This document shows, in pieces, positions 1-6,542 of a DNA stretch of 7,120 nt (its first letter is position 1; each line of letters begins with the position of its first letter). Both the position numbers and the translations under genes were made by a program. The DNA comes from Deltaproteobacteria bacterium (GTDB lineage Bacteria; Desulfobacterota; Desulfobacteria; Desulfobacterales; UBA11574). The DNA lies in contig JAFDBA010000186.1 in assembly GCA_019313505.1 (NCBI GenBank), positions 1 to 7,120 on the forward strand, given 5' to 3'. The notes under the pieces were generated by a model, which was not told where the DNA came from, did no database searches, and saw only the letters and a program-made list of their open reading frames with translations.

Positions 1-2009
1 GGCATAACACTTGGATATTTTGGAGAAAAGCGTATCGTTCGGCCACCTTCCACAACGATCCTGCCCAATCCCAGAGCAATATGGACAATCCCCTCTTCAG
101 GTTTCATCTTGGAAATCGGATAAAAATTATGAGACTGGACCACTCCGGAAATGGCTGGGTAGAAATAATCTCCATATTCTTCTCCGGTAAGTTGCTGGAT
201 GATAACACCCATGACCTCTTCCTGGGGCTGGTTTGATGTACTGCGGGAGAATGCCTTAGCCTCTTCATAATAGGTAGAAGCATACACCAGTTTTATGGCG
301 GTAATAAGATGTTCAAGTCGCTTCGAGAGTTTGGGATGGTTATTGGGAATCATATACGTTTCGTAAATTCCGGCATACGGTTGGAACTGCGCATCTTCAA
401 GCAAACTCGAAGAGCGCACCGACAGGGGGAATTTCACTTGGGCGAGATAAGCTTCCAAATCTTTTACCAGCCACCCGGGCATTTCTGCCTTTAAAAATGC
501 GTCCGTAATTTCTTCATTCTTAAAGGTCTGGGTGGCTAAGTATTTTAGGCCGTTCAGCGTAATAAAAGAATCAAATCCATCCGTGCTCACAACCAGGGTT
601 TTTGGAATTTTGATGTTTATTTCGGGATAATTTTCGTAAATTATCGGATTCTGATGGAGCAAGGCGGACATAAAAGCCAAGCTCCGGGCCTTGCCTCCCA
701 ATGATCCTTGGCCGATTTTAACAAAGTCCATAATATCTGCATCGAAATTATGGCTCTTGAACTGAGCGACCACACCTTTTTGACGCCATTTCCGTAACGC
801 ATGGACATTGGCGATAATATAACTCCGCATGTCGTGGGCGCTTGAAAAATCAGAGGCTTTGACCTTACGGAACTTGGAAGCAAGGGGGATTTCCGAACGA
901 GACATAATCCAGTTGGAAAAGTGATTGCGCTTGGCATGATAACAAAGCGATTCATCCGGTATCTTGGCAACCTTTGCCTCAAGAGCACGAAGGTCAGACG
1001 CTCGATCAATTTCCGTACCGTCCGGCATGCGGAAAACAAAATCGCCAAATCCTAAATTGTTGAGAAAAAAATTGTGTAACTCTTCAAGAAGGTTTGGAGA
1101 ATTTTTGTCCAGAAAAACAGCCGGGATTTGATCTGCTTTTGTTTTATTGGATGATTTCGAACTCATCAAAAGAAGGGGAAGATCAGGAATTTCCTTTCTC
1201 ATTTGTGAAAGTAACACAAACCCTGCATCATCGACCATCTTTCCATTTCTAGGAATGCGGGTATCCGAAATAACGCCGAACAGAAATGACCGGTACTTCT
1301 GGCACAGCTCCATGGCCTCTTCATAGTTTTCCGCTAACAGGATTTTGGGCCTGGCTCGCATTGTGAGCAACCGATGTTCCTCATTGATACCCATTTCAAG
1401 GACAGCCTGGGTTTGCTTAACAACTTCTTTGTAAATCAGAGGCAGAAAAGAGGAGAAATAAACGGGAGAATCCTCAACCAGGATCAGTACTCGGACCATT
1501 GCTTTCTGGGTGTCGCGTTCAACATTCAGTCGGTCTTCCACGTTTTTAACCAGCGCGAGCAACAGATCGGAATTGCCGGACCAGATAAAACTTTTGTCAA
1601 TCCCTTTAAGATCTTCGTTTTTTGTTAAGGGATAAATTTCCCTGGGGTTGTGAGCCATTAGAATAACAGGAAGACTCGGATTAATTTTCTTGATTTCCAG
1701 GCCCAATGAAAAAGCATCCATGTCACCTACATTCGGCATGGTTAAAACCATGTCGAATTTTTTCTTATTTAGGTGAGACAATGCTTCCATGGCGGAAGAC
1801 GCCCGAGTCACCCTGGGCGGCAGGCTAAGATTTAATCCACTGTATTCATTTATAATTCTTGATGCAGGGCTGCCATCTTCTTCCAATATGAACACATCAT
1901 AGGGACTGGAAACAAATAAGATCTCACGCACCTTGATTGACATCAACTCGTGAAAAATTTTTAAATGTGAATAAAATTCACTGGGTATTTGGTTGTATTT
2001 TTGAAGCAT
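1..2009 (-). CDS. PEP/pyruvate-binding (PPDK_N) protein with two receiver-like modules, 3' end outside window
   Basis: The reading frame is open for 669 codons from ATG at 2009 to the left edge, so the C-terminus is missing. Residues about 27-160 form a receiver-like module whose phospho-acceptor position is Met (FDMVLTMP, residues 85-92). Residues about 172-318 form a second receiver with the expected acidic pair (VEDSP, E179/D180), acceptor Asp (ISDTRIP, D249), Ser283/284 and Lys302. From about residue 430 the protein becomes a PPDK_N nucleotide-binding domain: IGQGSLGGKARSL (432-444), SVRSSSLLEDAQ (530-541) and YAGIYET (545-551). PPDK_N domains in PEP synthase and pyruvate phosphate dikinase bind ATP and start phosphotransfer. 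Whether this one makes PEP depends on the missing central His domain and PEP-utilising C-terminus. The protein should be cytoplasmic; no signal peptide or membrane segment is seen. The start at 2009 has only a weak purine run (GGAAAAAAGG) before it; Met23 (MSIKVREIL) is an alternative. No frameshift is seen. Confidence 0.88.
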   Translation of the reverse strand, partial: MLQKYNQIPSEFYSHLKIFHELMSIKVREILFVSSPYDVFILEEDGSPASRIINEYSGLNLSLPPRVTRASSAMEALSHLNKKKFDMVLTMPNVGDMDAFSLGLEIKKINPSLPVILMAHNPREIYPLTKNEDLKGIDKSFIWSGNSDLLLALVKNVEDRLNVERDTQKAMVRVLILVEDSPVYFSSFLPLIYKEVVKQTQAVLEMGINEEHRLLTMRARPKILLAENYEEAMELCQKYRSFLFGVISDTRIPRNGKMVDDAGFVLLSQMRKEIPDLPLLLMSSKSSNKTKADQIPAVFLDKNSPNLLEELHNFFLNNLGFGDFVFRMPDGTEIDRASDLRALEAKVAKIPDESLCYHAKRNHFSNWIMSRSEIPLASKFRKVKASDFSSAHDMRSYIIANVHALRKWRQKGVVAQFKSHNFDADIMDFVKIGQGSLGGKARSLAFMSALLHQNPIIYENYPEINIKIPKTLVVSTDGFDSFITLNGLKYLATQTFKNEEITDAFLKAEMPGWLVKDLEAYLAQVKFPLSVRSSSLLEDAQFQPYAGIYETYMIPNNHPKLSKRLEHLITAIKLVYASTYYEEAKAFSRSTSNQPQEEVMGVIIQQLTGEEYGDYFYPAISGVVQSHNFYPISKMKPEEGIVHIALGLGRIVVEGGRTIRFSPKYPSVM

Positions 2010-2074
2010 CCTTTTTTCCGATTTGATGTTGATCAGGATAGCAGCGAGAAAAATATTTCCAGGGGTAAATAGGA

Positions 2075-2109
2075 GCCACCAGAGACAATTTTAAAACGTC
2101 TCTGGTGGC
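2075..2109 (-). terminator. 12-bp perfect hairpin between the two minus-strand genes
   Basis: The arms 2075-2086 (gccaccagagac) and 2098-2109 (gtctctggtggc) are exact reverse complements around an 11-base AT-rich loop. The hairpin begins 26 bases after the stop of the glutamate-synthase-like gene and ends 65 bases before the start of the receiver/PPDK_N gene. In the minus direction it is followed by TCCTATTTACC rather than a T-run, so it is not a textbook intrinsic terminator. It could be a weak or factor-assisted terminator, or a 3'-end stabilising or processing hairpin that sets relative expression of the two genes. Confidence 0.5.
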
Positions 2110-2134
2110 AGACTATCGCAATTTAAATATTTTT

Positions 2135-3718
2135 TCAAGAATCGATTATCTTGAGGGCTTCCTCCCTGTAAGCGTCCATTACGTATTGGGTGCCTGTGAT
2201 TTTGGCACATTCTTCGGTCAGTGAAAATATGTCATCTCGGCTGATGTATTTGACGGCCCAGTTTCTGGACCCGGCCATTATTTGTTGAAGTCCAACCTTG
2301 ATTTTATCAACGGCGCTGAAAATTCCGACTGCACCCAAAGGAAGGCGTTCGGCTTCCGAACCGTATTTTTCTTTTAAGACTTCATAATTCATGAATATTT
2401 CTTCTTTGGTGGTTCCAAATTTCGATACCGTCGAAGGAAGTCCACCGTCTTCTCCTCGCAGCCATTTTTCGGCGTTTTTACCCACCATGCCCGGGATCAT
2501 TAACGCACGGCCCATGCAGACGGCCTTACAAAAAGGTGCACCCAAGGCCAGAGCCTTAAACACATGATCCTCTGAAGAAAAACCACCGGCGAATGCGATG
2601 TCCGGGGGCCGTTTTCCGCTTTGGGCCAAGCGTTCACACAACTCATAGGCCATGGAGTGAAGATATATCGATGGAATCCCCCATTCGGTCATCATTCGCC
2701 AGGGGCTCATTCCGGTTCCTCCGGGAGCACCATCAATGGTCAAAAGGTCAATGTCGGCATCGCTGGACCAGCGTATGGCCATTGCGAGCTCTCTCATCGG
2801 ATATGCGCCTGTTTTCAGGGTGATACGTTTGGCACCGAGCTTTCGCATCCTTTCAACCTCATTCATGAAGCCTTCCTGGTCAATGAATCCGAGACGCGAG
2901 TGTCTCTCAAATTGCTTCAGAGGACCGGCTTTAAAAGCGGCTTGAAAAGCGGGTTTTTCCGGGTCCGGTGTGACAATATAGCCACGTTTTTTCAATTCCA
3001 GCGCCCGGCTTAAAGAGTTGACCTTAATTTCACCACCAATACACTTGGCACCTTGTCCCCATTTCAGTTCGATGGTTTCGACCCCATGCTTGTCAATGAC
3101 ATATTCTGCGACGCCATTACGGGTATCCTCAACATTCATCTGTACAAGGATATCTCCATAGCCTTCATGATATCGACGATATTCTAGTATACGTCGGTCC
3201 ATTTCCGGAGATTTTGTAACCTTGCCGTTACCGTTGAGTTCCAACTCAGGATCAATTCCGCATACATTCTCTCCGCACACCAGGGTGATACCGCTAATTG
3301 CAGCACCTATGGCAAAATGTTCCCAGTTTCTGCGGGCAATATCCGTACTGCCGAGGGCGCCGGTAAAAATAGGCACTTTCATCTTCACTTTGTCTTTGAC
3401 ACCAAAAGATGTTTCGGTATCTACTGCCGGGAATGTCGCTTTATCTGGATCGGGGTCCACGCCTTTCGCCCCAAATGCGTATCCCATAATATTAAGGTGA
3501 GAGTAATCAACTGGATAGTCTTTATCAGCACCGGCAGTTACTCTTCCGAAAGGCTCCGGATAAAGGAGCTCGCGTCCACGAAAGGTAGCCCTGAACAGAT
3601 CGCAATTGCCCTTGCAACCATCAATGCATCGGCTGCAGATACCGGATTGGGGAGCAACGTTTCTGGATCGGTTTTTTGTTTGTAAAGCTTCATTGGCATT
3701 TGGTTGATGTAAATTCAT
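2135..3718 (-). CDS. FMN-binding glutamate-synthase-family protein with N-terminal four-cysteine cluster
   Basis: This 527-residue protein corresponds to the central FMN/synthase domain of glutamate synthase without the N-terminal glutaminase domain. Family hallmarks are ELKWGQGAKCIGGE (217-230), TIDGAPGGTGMSPW (327-340), the phosphate-loop-like AGGF (377-380) and MGRALMIPG (402-410). The known domain chemistry is 2-oxoglutarate plus ammonia to glutamate on FMN. Stand-alone members often have unproven substrates, so calling it a true glutamate synthase is inference. The N-terminus carries C28-x2-C31-x3-C35-x3-C39, a plausible Fe-S or zinc site. The classical 3Fe-4S cysteine pattern of large-subunit GltB is not evident. 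The protein should be cytoplasmic. The start is well supported: AAGGAGG sits 6 bases before the ATG. The leader contains a 49-nt perfect palindrome and a candidate promoter. The next gene downstream on the same strand is the receiver/PPDK_N protein. Confidence 0.92.
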   Translation of the reverse strand: MNLHQPNANEALQTKNRSRNVAPQSGICSRCIDGCKGNCDLFRATFRGRELLYPEPFGRVTAGADKDYPVDYSHLNIMGYAFGAKGVDPDPDKATFPAVDTETSFGVKDKVKMKVPIFTGALGSTDIARRNWEHFAIGAAISGITLVCGENVCGIDPELELNGNGKVTKSPEMDRRILEYRRYHEGYGDILVQMNVEDTRNGVAEYVIDKHGVETIELKWGQGAKCIGGEIKVNSLSRALELKKRGYIVTPDPEKPAFQAAFKAGPLKQFERHSRLGFIDQEGFMNEVERMRKLGAKRITLKTGAYPMRELAMAIRWSSDADIDLLTIDGAPGGTGMSPWRMMTEWGIPSIYLHSMAYELCERLAQSGKRPPDIAFAGGFSSEDHVFKALALGAPFCKAVCMGRALMIPGMVGKNAEKWLRGEDGGLPSTVSKFGTTKEEIFMNYEVLKEKYGSEAERLPLGAVGIFSAVDKIKVGLQQIMAGSRNWAVKYISRDDIFSLTEECAKITGTQYVMDAYREEALKIIDS

Positions 3719-3724
3719 AACTAT

Positions 3725-3731
3725 CCTCCTT
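3725..3731 (-). promoter_or_regulatory. Strong Shine-Dalgarno of the glutamate-synthase-like gene
   Basis: Read on the minus strand this is AAGGAGG, with 6 bases between it and the ATG at 3718. It fixes the start codon. It lies only 13 bases downstream of the foot of the palindrome, close enough for that structure to influence ribosome access. Confidence 0.85.
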
Positions 3732-3744
3732 ATAGAGTTTTAAT

Positions 3745-3793
3745 TGAAAGACAAAGGCGTCTTTCCCGCCGGGAAAGACGCCTTTGTCTTTCA
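3745..3793. repeat. Perfect 49-nt palindrome with nested heptamer repeats
   Basis: Positions 3745-3768 and 3770-3793 are exact reverse complements around a single central C at 3769 (24-bp arms). Each arm is itself an inverted repeat. The heptamer gaaagac occurs at 3746-3752 and 3773-3779, and its complement gtctttc at 3759-3765 and 3786-3792, so the DNA or RNA can form one long hairpin or two short ones. It lies in the leader of the glutamate-synthase-like gene. The core is GC-rich and the flank of either strand reads TTTGTCTTTC, so it could act as a bidirectional terminator or attenuator. It could also be an operator or a mobile palindromic unit. Confidence 0.85.
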
Positions 3794-3860
3794 TATTCTA
3801 TTCAAATAATTTAGCACACCATTGTGCAAACTTTAAACGATACTAAAATTACAGTTAGAG

Positions 3861-3888
3861 TTTTTAGCAATACTTATTAATTTGTCAA
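3861..3888 (-). promoter_or_regulatory. Candidate sigma-70-type promoter for the glutamate-synthase-like gene
   Basis: On the minus strand there is a perfect TTGACA (3888-3883), 16 bases of spacer, then TAAAAA (3866-3861) preceded by TGC, an extended -10 arrangement. Transcription would start near 3854, giving a leader of about 135 bases that includes the whole palindrome and then the Shine-Dalgarno. The -10 hexamer is weak and the region is AT-rich, so chance matches are possible. Confidence 0.4.
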
Positions 3889-3890
3889 GT

Positions 3891-3913
3891 ATTTTTTATT
3901 TGCAATAAAAAAT
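3891..3913. repeat. AT-only 10-bp inverted repeat
   Basis: The arms attttttatt (3891-3900) and aataaaaaat (3904-3913) are exact complements around tgc. It lies just upstream of the candidate TTGACA on the minus strand, where it could act as an UP-like element or protein-binding site. Simple AT bias is also a sufficient explanation. Confidence 0.45.
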
Positions 3914-4088
3914 AACCCTTATATGTAATTCTGACTAAATTGATGCTCGCTCAATTGAGGTTGAAAAAAATTTATGCTTTAAAATAATATTATATCAATA
4001 AAACAATAAGTTATACCATTGGCCAGACTATTTTATAAAAGGATAGAGTCGGGTGGATTGAATCATAGGCTGGGGGAAGGGATCGGAT

Positions 4089-4114
4089 GCCGGTTAAATA
4101 CAGATTTAACCGGC
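4089..4114. repeat. 11-bp perfect hairpin
   Basis: The arms gccggttaaat (4089-4099) and atttaaccggc (4104-4114) are exact complements around the loop acag. It is followed at once by the short palindrome tccga-aa-tcgga (4115-4126), so the two structures stack back to back. There is no T-run on either side, so an intrinsic terminator is unlikely. Confidence 0.7.
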
Positions 4115-4118
4115 TCCG

Positions 4119-4206
4119 AAATCGGATTTGTTTCGAATTTTGAGCTTCGTATTTCCGATTTGTCCGGCTCAGGTGATGGGCAAATATTTTTCGATTTCGT
4201 ATTTGC
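4119..4206. repeat. Further inverted repeats in the structured intergenic block
   Basis: aaatcgga (4119-4126) pairs with tccgattt (4154-4161) and encloses an inner cgaa/ttcg pair (4134-4137 and 4146-4149). Downstream, gcaaata (4180-4186) pairs with tatttgc (4200-4206) around 13 bases. Several adjacent stems in about 120 bases suggest a degenerate repeat unit or structured RNA, but individual stems of 7-8 bp are weak evidence. Confidence 0.4.
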
Positions 4207-4260
4207 TGACGTGGGTTCGATACATATCCCATTTCTTCAGCCATGCCGGTTTCCAGCTCG

Positions 4261-4818
4261 GACGGCGTTATTGCAAAACTTTTCAGCATTCCAAGGACAT
4301 CTGTGAACCAAAACTGAACAAAGCTGACATCTTTTTCTCTAACGATTTACGATTTTCAAAACATACGGAAACGTGTCGTAAAATCACCAAAGCTATACTT
4401 TTCTGATACAGGTCTTGCAGCTTTTCTATTGGGTATCAGAACTGCCGAACAAGCCGGCAGGGATCCTTTGCGCGGTGGATTATATGAAAACCTGATCGTT
4501 CTTGAAATACTAAAATATTTTTTAAACAGAGGGAAACGTCCGGACTTTTATTTTTTTCGAGATCATCATGGGAATGAAGTCGATTTGCTTATTCGCCGGC
4601 AGGGGAAGCTTTTCCCGGTTGAAATCAAATCATCTGCTACCTTTTCTAAAAACTTTCTTAAGGGAATTGATAAATTTCGAAGCTTGACGCCTGTCTGCCA
4701 CCCTGATGGTGCTGTCCTGTATAATGGTGACCAGCAGTTCGAGATAAATAACATCCGTATTTTCAACCTGTTAAAAGATCAAACAGGGCTGAAATCTCTG
4801 TGTTTTCCGGCCACATAA
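4261..4818 (+). pseudogene. C-terminal remnant of a DUF4143-type ATPase
   Basis: The visible frame matches the C-terminal part of AAA-like ATPases with a DUF4143 domain: NIRKRVVKSPKLYFSDTGL, then LLGIRTAEQAG, DPLRGGLYENLIVLEIL, FFRDHHGNEVDLLI and FPVEIKSS. GNEVDLLI (Glu 4576-4578, Asp 4582-4584) and VEIKSS (Glu 4621-4623, Lys 4627-4629) form the E-x-D...ExK pattern of PD-(D/E)xK-like folds found in this domain. Similarity appears to reach upstream (VIAKLFSIPRTSV, from about 4267), but an in-frame TGA at 4315-4317 interrupts it. The N-terminal ATPase half (Walker A and B), normally over 200 residues, is absent. No ATG or Shine-Dalgarno serves the rest; the first possible in-frame start after the stop (TTG 4429) falls inside the domain. 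Intact family members are about 380-400 residues and of poorly defined function. Truncation plus a stop makes this a decaying gene. Confidence 0.8.
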
Positions 4819-4867
4819 AAACCCATTAAATTCAGCTGCCAATTTTGTGTTGATGAGAAAAATAAAA

Positions 4868-6361
4868 ATGGATAATATCCTTTTAGAGCCAATGGAAGTC
4901 CATGTTTCCGATTTAACCTGGGACCAGTTTATCTACCCCAGAGAAAAAAAGAGCGAGAAGACCATCGACACGTATGTTGAAGCCCTTGCGATTGGTGCGC
5001 AATTCCCACCAATTAAGATTCAAAAGGTTTTTAACTATGCAGATGGTAATGGAACAACCGACCTGCCTGCCGGTAGGCATGGAGCGACTATAATTTTAGA
5101 TGGTATCCACCGCTGGTCTGCGTTTAAAGAAAGTGGAATCGCAAAGATTGCGGCCGTTGAATGTAAGGATAAACCTCTTGATTACGAAAAAAACAAAGTA
5201 GCGCTTCTCCTTGAATCAGCAAAATATAACATCAGCCATGGAGACCGATTAAGTCCCGGCGATAAAAAGCGGATCGCCCGTGATATTGCATCAACAGATC
5301 CGGAATGTAAATGGACAGAATCGGCTCTCGCAGAAAAACTCGGCGTTATCCAGCAAACAGTCAATACCTGGATTTCGGATATAAGAGCACGACATAAGGC
5401 ATGTCGAAAAACCGTTATCCTTCGTTTGAGCCGCCTTGGATGGACACAGGAAAAGATTTCGGAAACAGTGAAGTTGAGCCAGAATCGTGTATCAGAAATT
5501 ATCGGAAATACCAATTTTGGTAATATCGATATTTTGCTTTCCCAAGGCCATGACATGGATTATATTTCAAGGCATTACCAAATGGATCTTGCGCTTGCAT
5601 GGGCATTACGGCTGGAAGTAATGACAGATCAGGGAAAATTCAAAGAGCTTGGCTGGGGATTGCGTACATGGGATCAATGGAATTTCAACAAATGTGATGA
5701 ACGATTCGGAGACGATTGGCCTGGGCGGATACCGGCGCAGTTAATTGCTCACACACTGTTCTATTTCACAAAACCTGGTAATCTTGTCCTTGATCCCATG
5801 GCCGGTGGCGGTGTTGTTCCTGATGTATGTCTCCTCTTTGAGCGAAAATGTCAATCCTTTGATCTTGCACTTAGGGATAACCGACCGGAGATACAGCGCT
5901 ACTATTGGGACCCTCAAAATTGGACATGGCCTGTAACAAAAAAGCCGGACCTTATCTTTTTCGACCCGCCCTATTTCAGGAAAAAAGAGAGGGAGTATGA
6001 AAAAAAAACTAATGCAGAATGCCCCTCCATTTCATCTTTTACAAAGGAGGAGTACGAGAGTTTCCTTGAAGGTTTCTTACTGCTATCCAAGAGAAAATCA
6101 AAAGCAATCACCAGGATGGCCTTCTTAAATGCTGATTGGCGGGATTTTGAATCCACATCAGCTTCAAAAGAAAACCCCGTTAATTCAATCACAATATTTG
6201 ATTACCACAGGATATTAACAAAAACAGGATGGAAAGTAACCCATCGAATAGAGTGTCCCCTGTCCTCAGAGCGTATCAGCGGAAACCAGGTGCAGAAAAT
6301 GCAGGACAGACGTATTTTAGGAACTGTTGGAAGAACCCTGTTAATCGCGAAAAGATCATAA
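4868..6361 (+). CDS. ParB-like / helix-turn-helix / DNA amino-methyltransferase fusion
   Basis: This 497-residue protein (counted from ATG 4868) has three parts. Residues about 4-115 are a ParB/sulfiredoxin-like domain with the box ILDGIHRWSAFKESG (76-90). Two helix-turn-helix-like stretches follow: SALAEKLGVIQQTVNTWI (152-169) and GWTQEKISETVKLSQNRVSEII (191-212). From about 283 is a SAM-dependent DNA methyltransferase: WPGRIPAQLIAHTL (284-297, motif X-like), LDPMAGGG (308-315, SAM-binding motif I) and DPPYF (366-370, catalytic motif IV, typical of N6-adenine or N4-cytosine enzymes). The expected role is sequence-specific DNA modification. No restriction enzyme is adjacent, so it is probably an orphan or phage/plasmid-type enzyme. 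The start is uncertain: GTG 4847, TTG 4850 and ATG 4853 are in frame upstream. I chose 4868 because the conserved part begins just after it and a purine run (GAGAAAAA) lies 5 bases before it. An LPAGRHG segment (66-72) is encoded by an inserted near-palindrome. Confidence 0.85.
   Translation: MDNILLEPMEVHVSDLTWDQFIYPREKKSEKTIDTYVEALAIGAQFPPIKIQKVFNYADGNGTTDLPAGRHGATIILDGIHRWSAFKESGIAKIAAVECKDKPLDYEKNKVALLLESAKYNISHGDRLSPGDKKRIARDIASTDPECKWTESALAEKLGVIQQTVNTWISDIRARHKACRKTVILRLSRLGWTQEKISETVKLSQNRVSEIIGNTNFGNIDILLSQGHDMDYISRHYQMDLALAWALRLEVMTDQGKFKELGWGLRTWDQWNFNKCDERFGDDWPGRIPAQLIAHTLFYFTKPGNLVLDPMAGGGVVPDVCLLFERKCQSFDLALRDNRPEIQRYYWDPQNWTWPVTKKPDLIFFDPPYFRKKEREYEKKTNAECPSISSFTKEEYESFLEGFLLLSKRKSKAITRMAFLNADWRDFESTSASKENPVNSITIFDYHRILTKTGWKVTHRIECPLSSERISGNQVQKMQDRRILGTVGRTLLIAKRS
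5062..5081. repeat. In-frame near-palindrome encoding LPAGRHG
   Basis: tgcctgccggtaggca (5064-5079) is self-complementary apart from one G-T wobble pair on each side of the central ccgg. One more C-G pair (5062/5081) lies beyond a mismatch. It lies inside the ParB-like domain, between the strand VFNYADG and the box TIILDGIHRW, where a short turn is expected. Palindromes of the cctgcctgccggcaggcagg type, read in frame as LPAGRQ(G), are a recurring insert in genes of environmental bacteria. This looks like a slightly decayed copy. Confidence 0.65.
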
Positions 6362-6439
6362 TGGTCGTTCCCGCTACCGGATGTATTTACCAATAAAATA
6401 GTTAATGGGGTAAAGTCTGCTTATGACTCTTTTGTGCAG

Positions 6440-6538
6440 TGGTGTCACATCTTGTATCTACAAGTGCACTTTTAATATGAAGAGCATCAAACCTTATGGC
6501 GCACGATTCCCCTCTATTCACAATACAAGATGTGACCA
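6440..6538. mobile_element. 99-bp unit bounded by 16-bp inverted repeats (MITE-like or IS remnant)
   Basis: The left end tggt-gt-cacatcttgtat (6440-6457) is complementary to the right end atacaagatgtgacca (6523-6538) apart from a two-base gt insertion. tcacatcttgtat (6445-6457) alone gives 13 uninterrupted pairs with 6523-6535. The interior is 65 bases with no coding content. The left arm also has a local hairpin, cttgta-tc-tacaag (6451-6464). No clear target-site duplication is visible. A coding remnant begins almost at its right edge, as expected if it disrupted a gene. A structured RNA is an alternative. Confidence 0.45.
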
Positions 6539-6542
6539 ATAA

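Larger units (their letters stand above)
3794..4260. other. Intergenic region without a credible gene, AT-rich then hairpin-rich
   Basis: The first part (to about 4015) is AT-rich and holds the candidate promoter reading leftward. The second part (about 4085-4210) is dense in short inverted repeats. Short open frames exist on both strands (4011-4289 minus, 4019-4306 plus, 4128-4406 plus). None has a Shine-Dalgarno or a recognisable domain, and they overlap one another. The minus reading contains NRKYEAQNSKQIR, a composition typical of spurious peptides read from degenerate intergenic repeats. Confidence 0.6.

Noticed and set aside
641..1048. 135-codon minus-strand open frame
   Set aside because: It lies in a different frame inside the receiver/PPDK_N gene, whose own frame shows continuous domain-consistent sequence through this stretch.
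1374..1628. 84-codon plus-strand open frame
   Set aside because: It is antisense to the receiver/PPDK_N gene, with no Shine-Dalgarno and no recognisable domain.
2593..3685. Several plus-strand open frames of 69-130 codons
   Set aside because: All are antisense to the glutamate-synthase-like gene, overlap each other in different frames, and have no family features.
4011..4406. Overlapping short open frames on both strands before the ATPase remnant
   Set aside because: They overlap on opposite strands and in different frames, lack Shine-Dalgarno sequences, and read through hairpin repeats; the minus one looks like typical repeat-derived spurious peptide.
5182..5556. 124-codon minus-strand open frame
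   Set aside because: It is antisense to the central part of the ParB-methyltransferase and has no family features.
6361..6396. ATG overlapping the methyltransferase stop (TAATG), suggesting a translationally coupled gene
   Set aside because: The frame ends after 11 codons.
6386..6414. tttacc...ggtaaa inverted repeat after the methyltransferase gene as a terminator
   Set aside because: It has only 6 pairs, a 17-base loop and no T-run; not distinguishable from chance.
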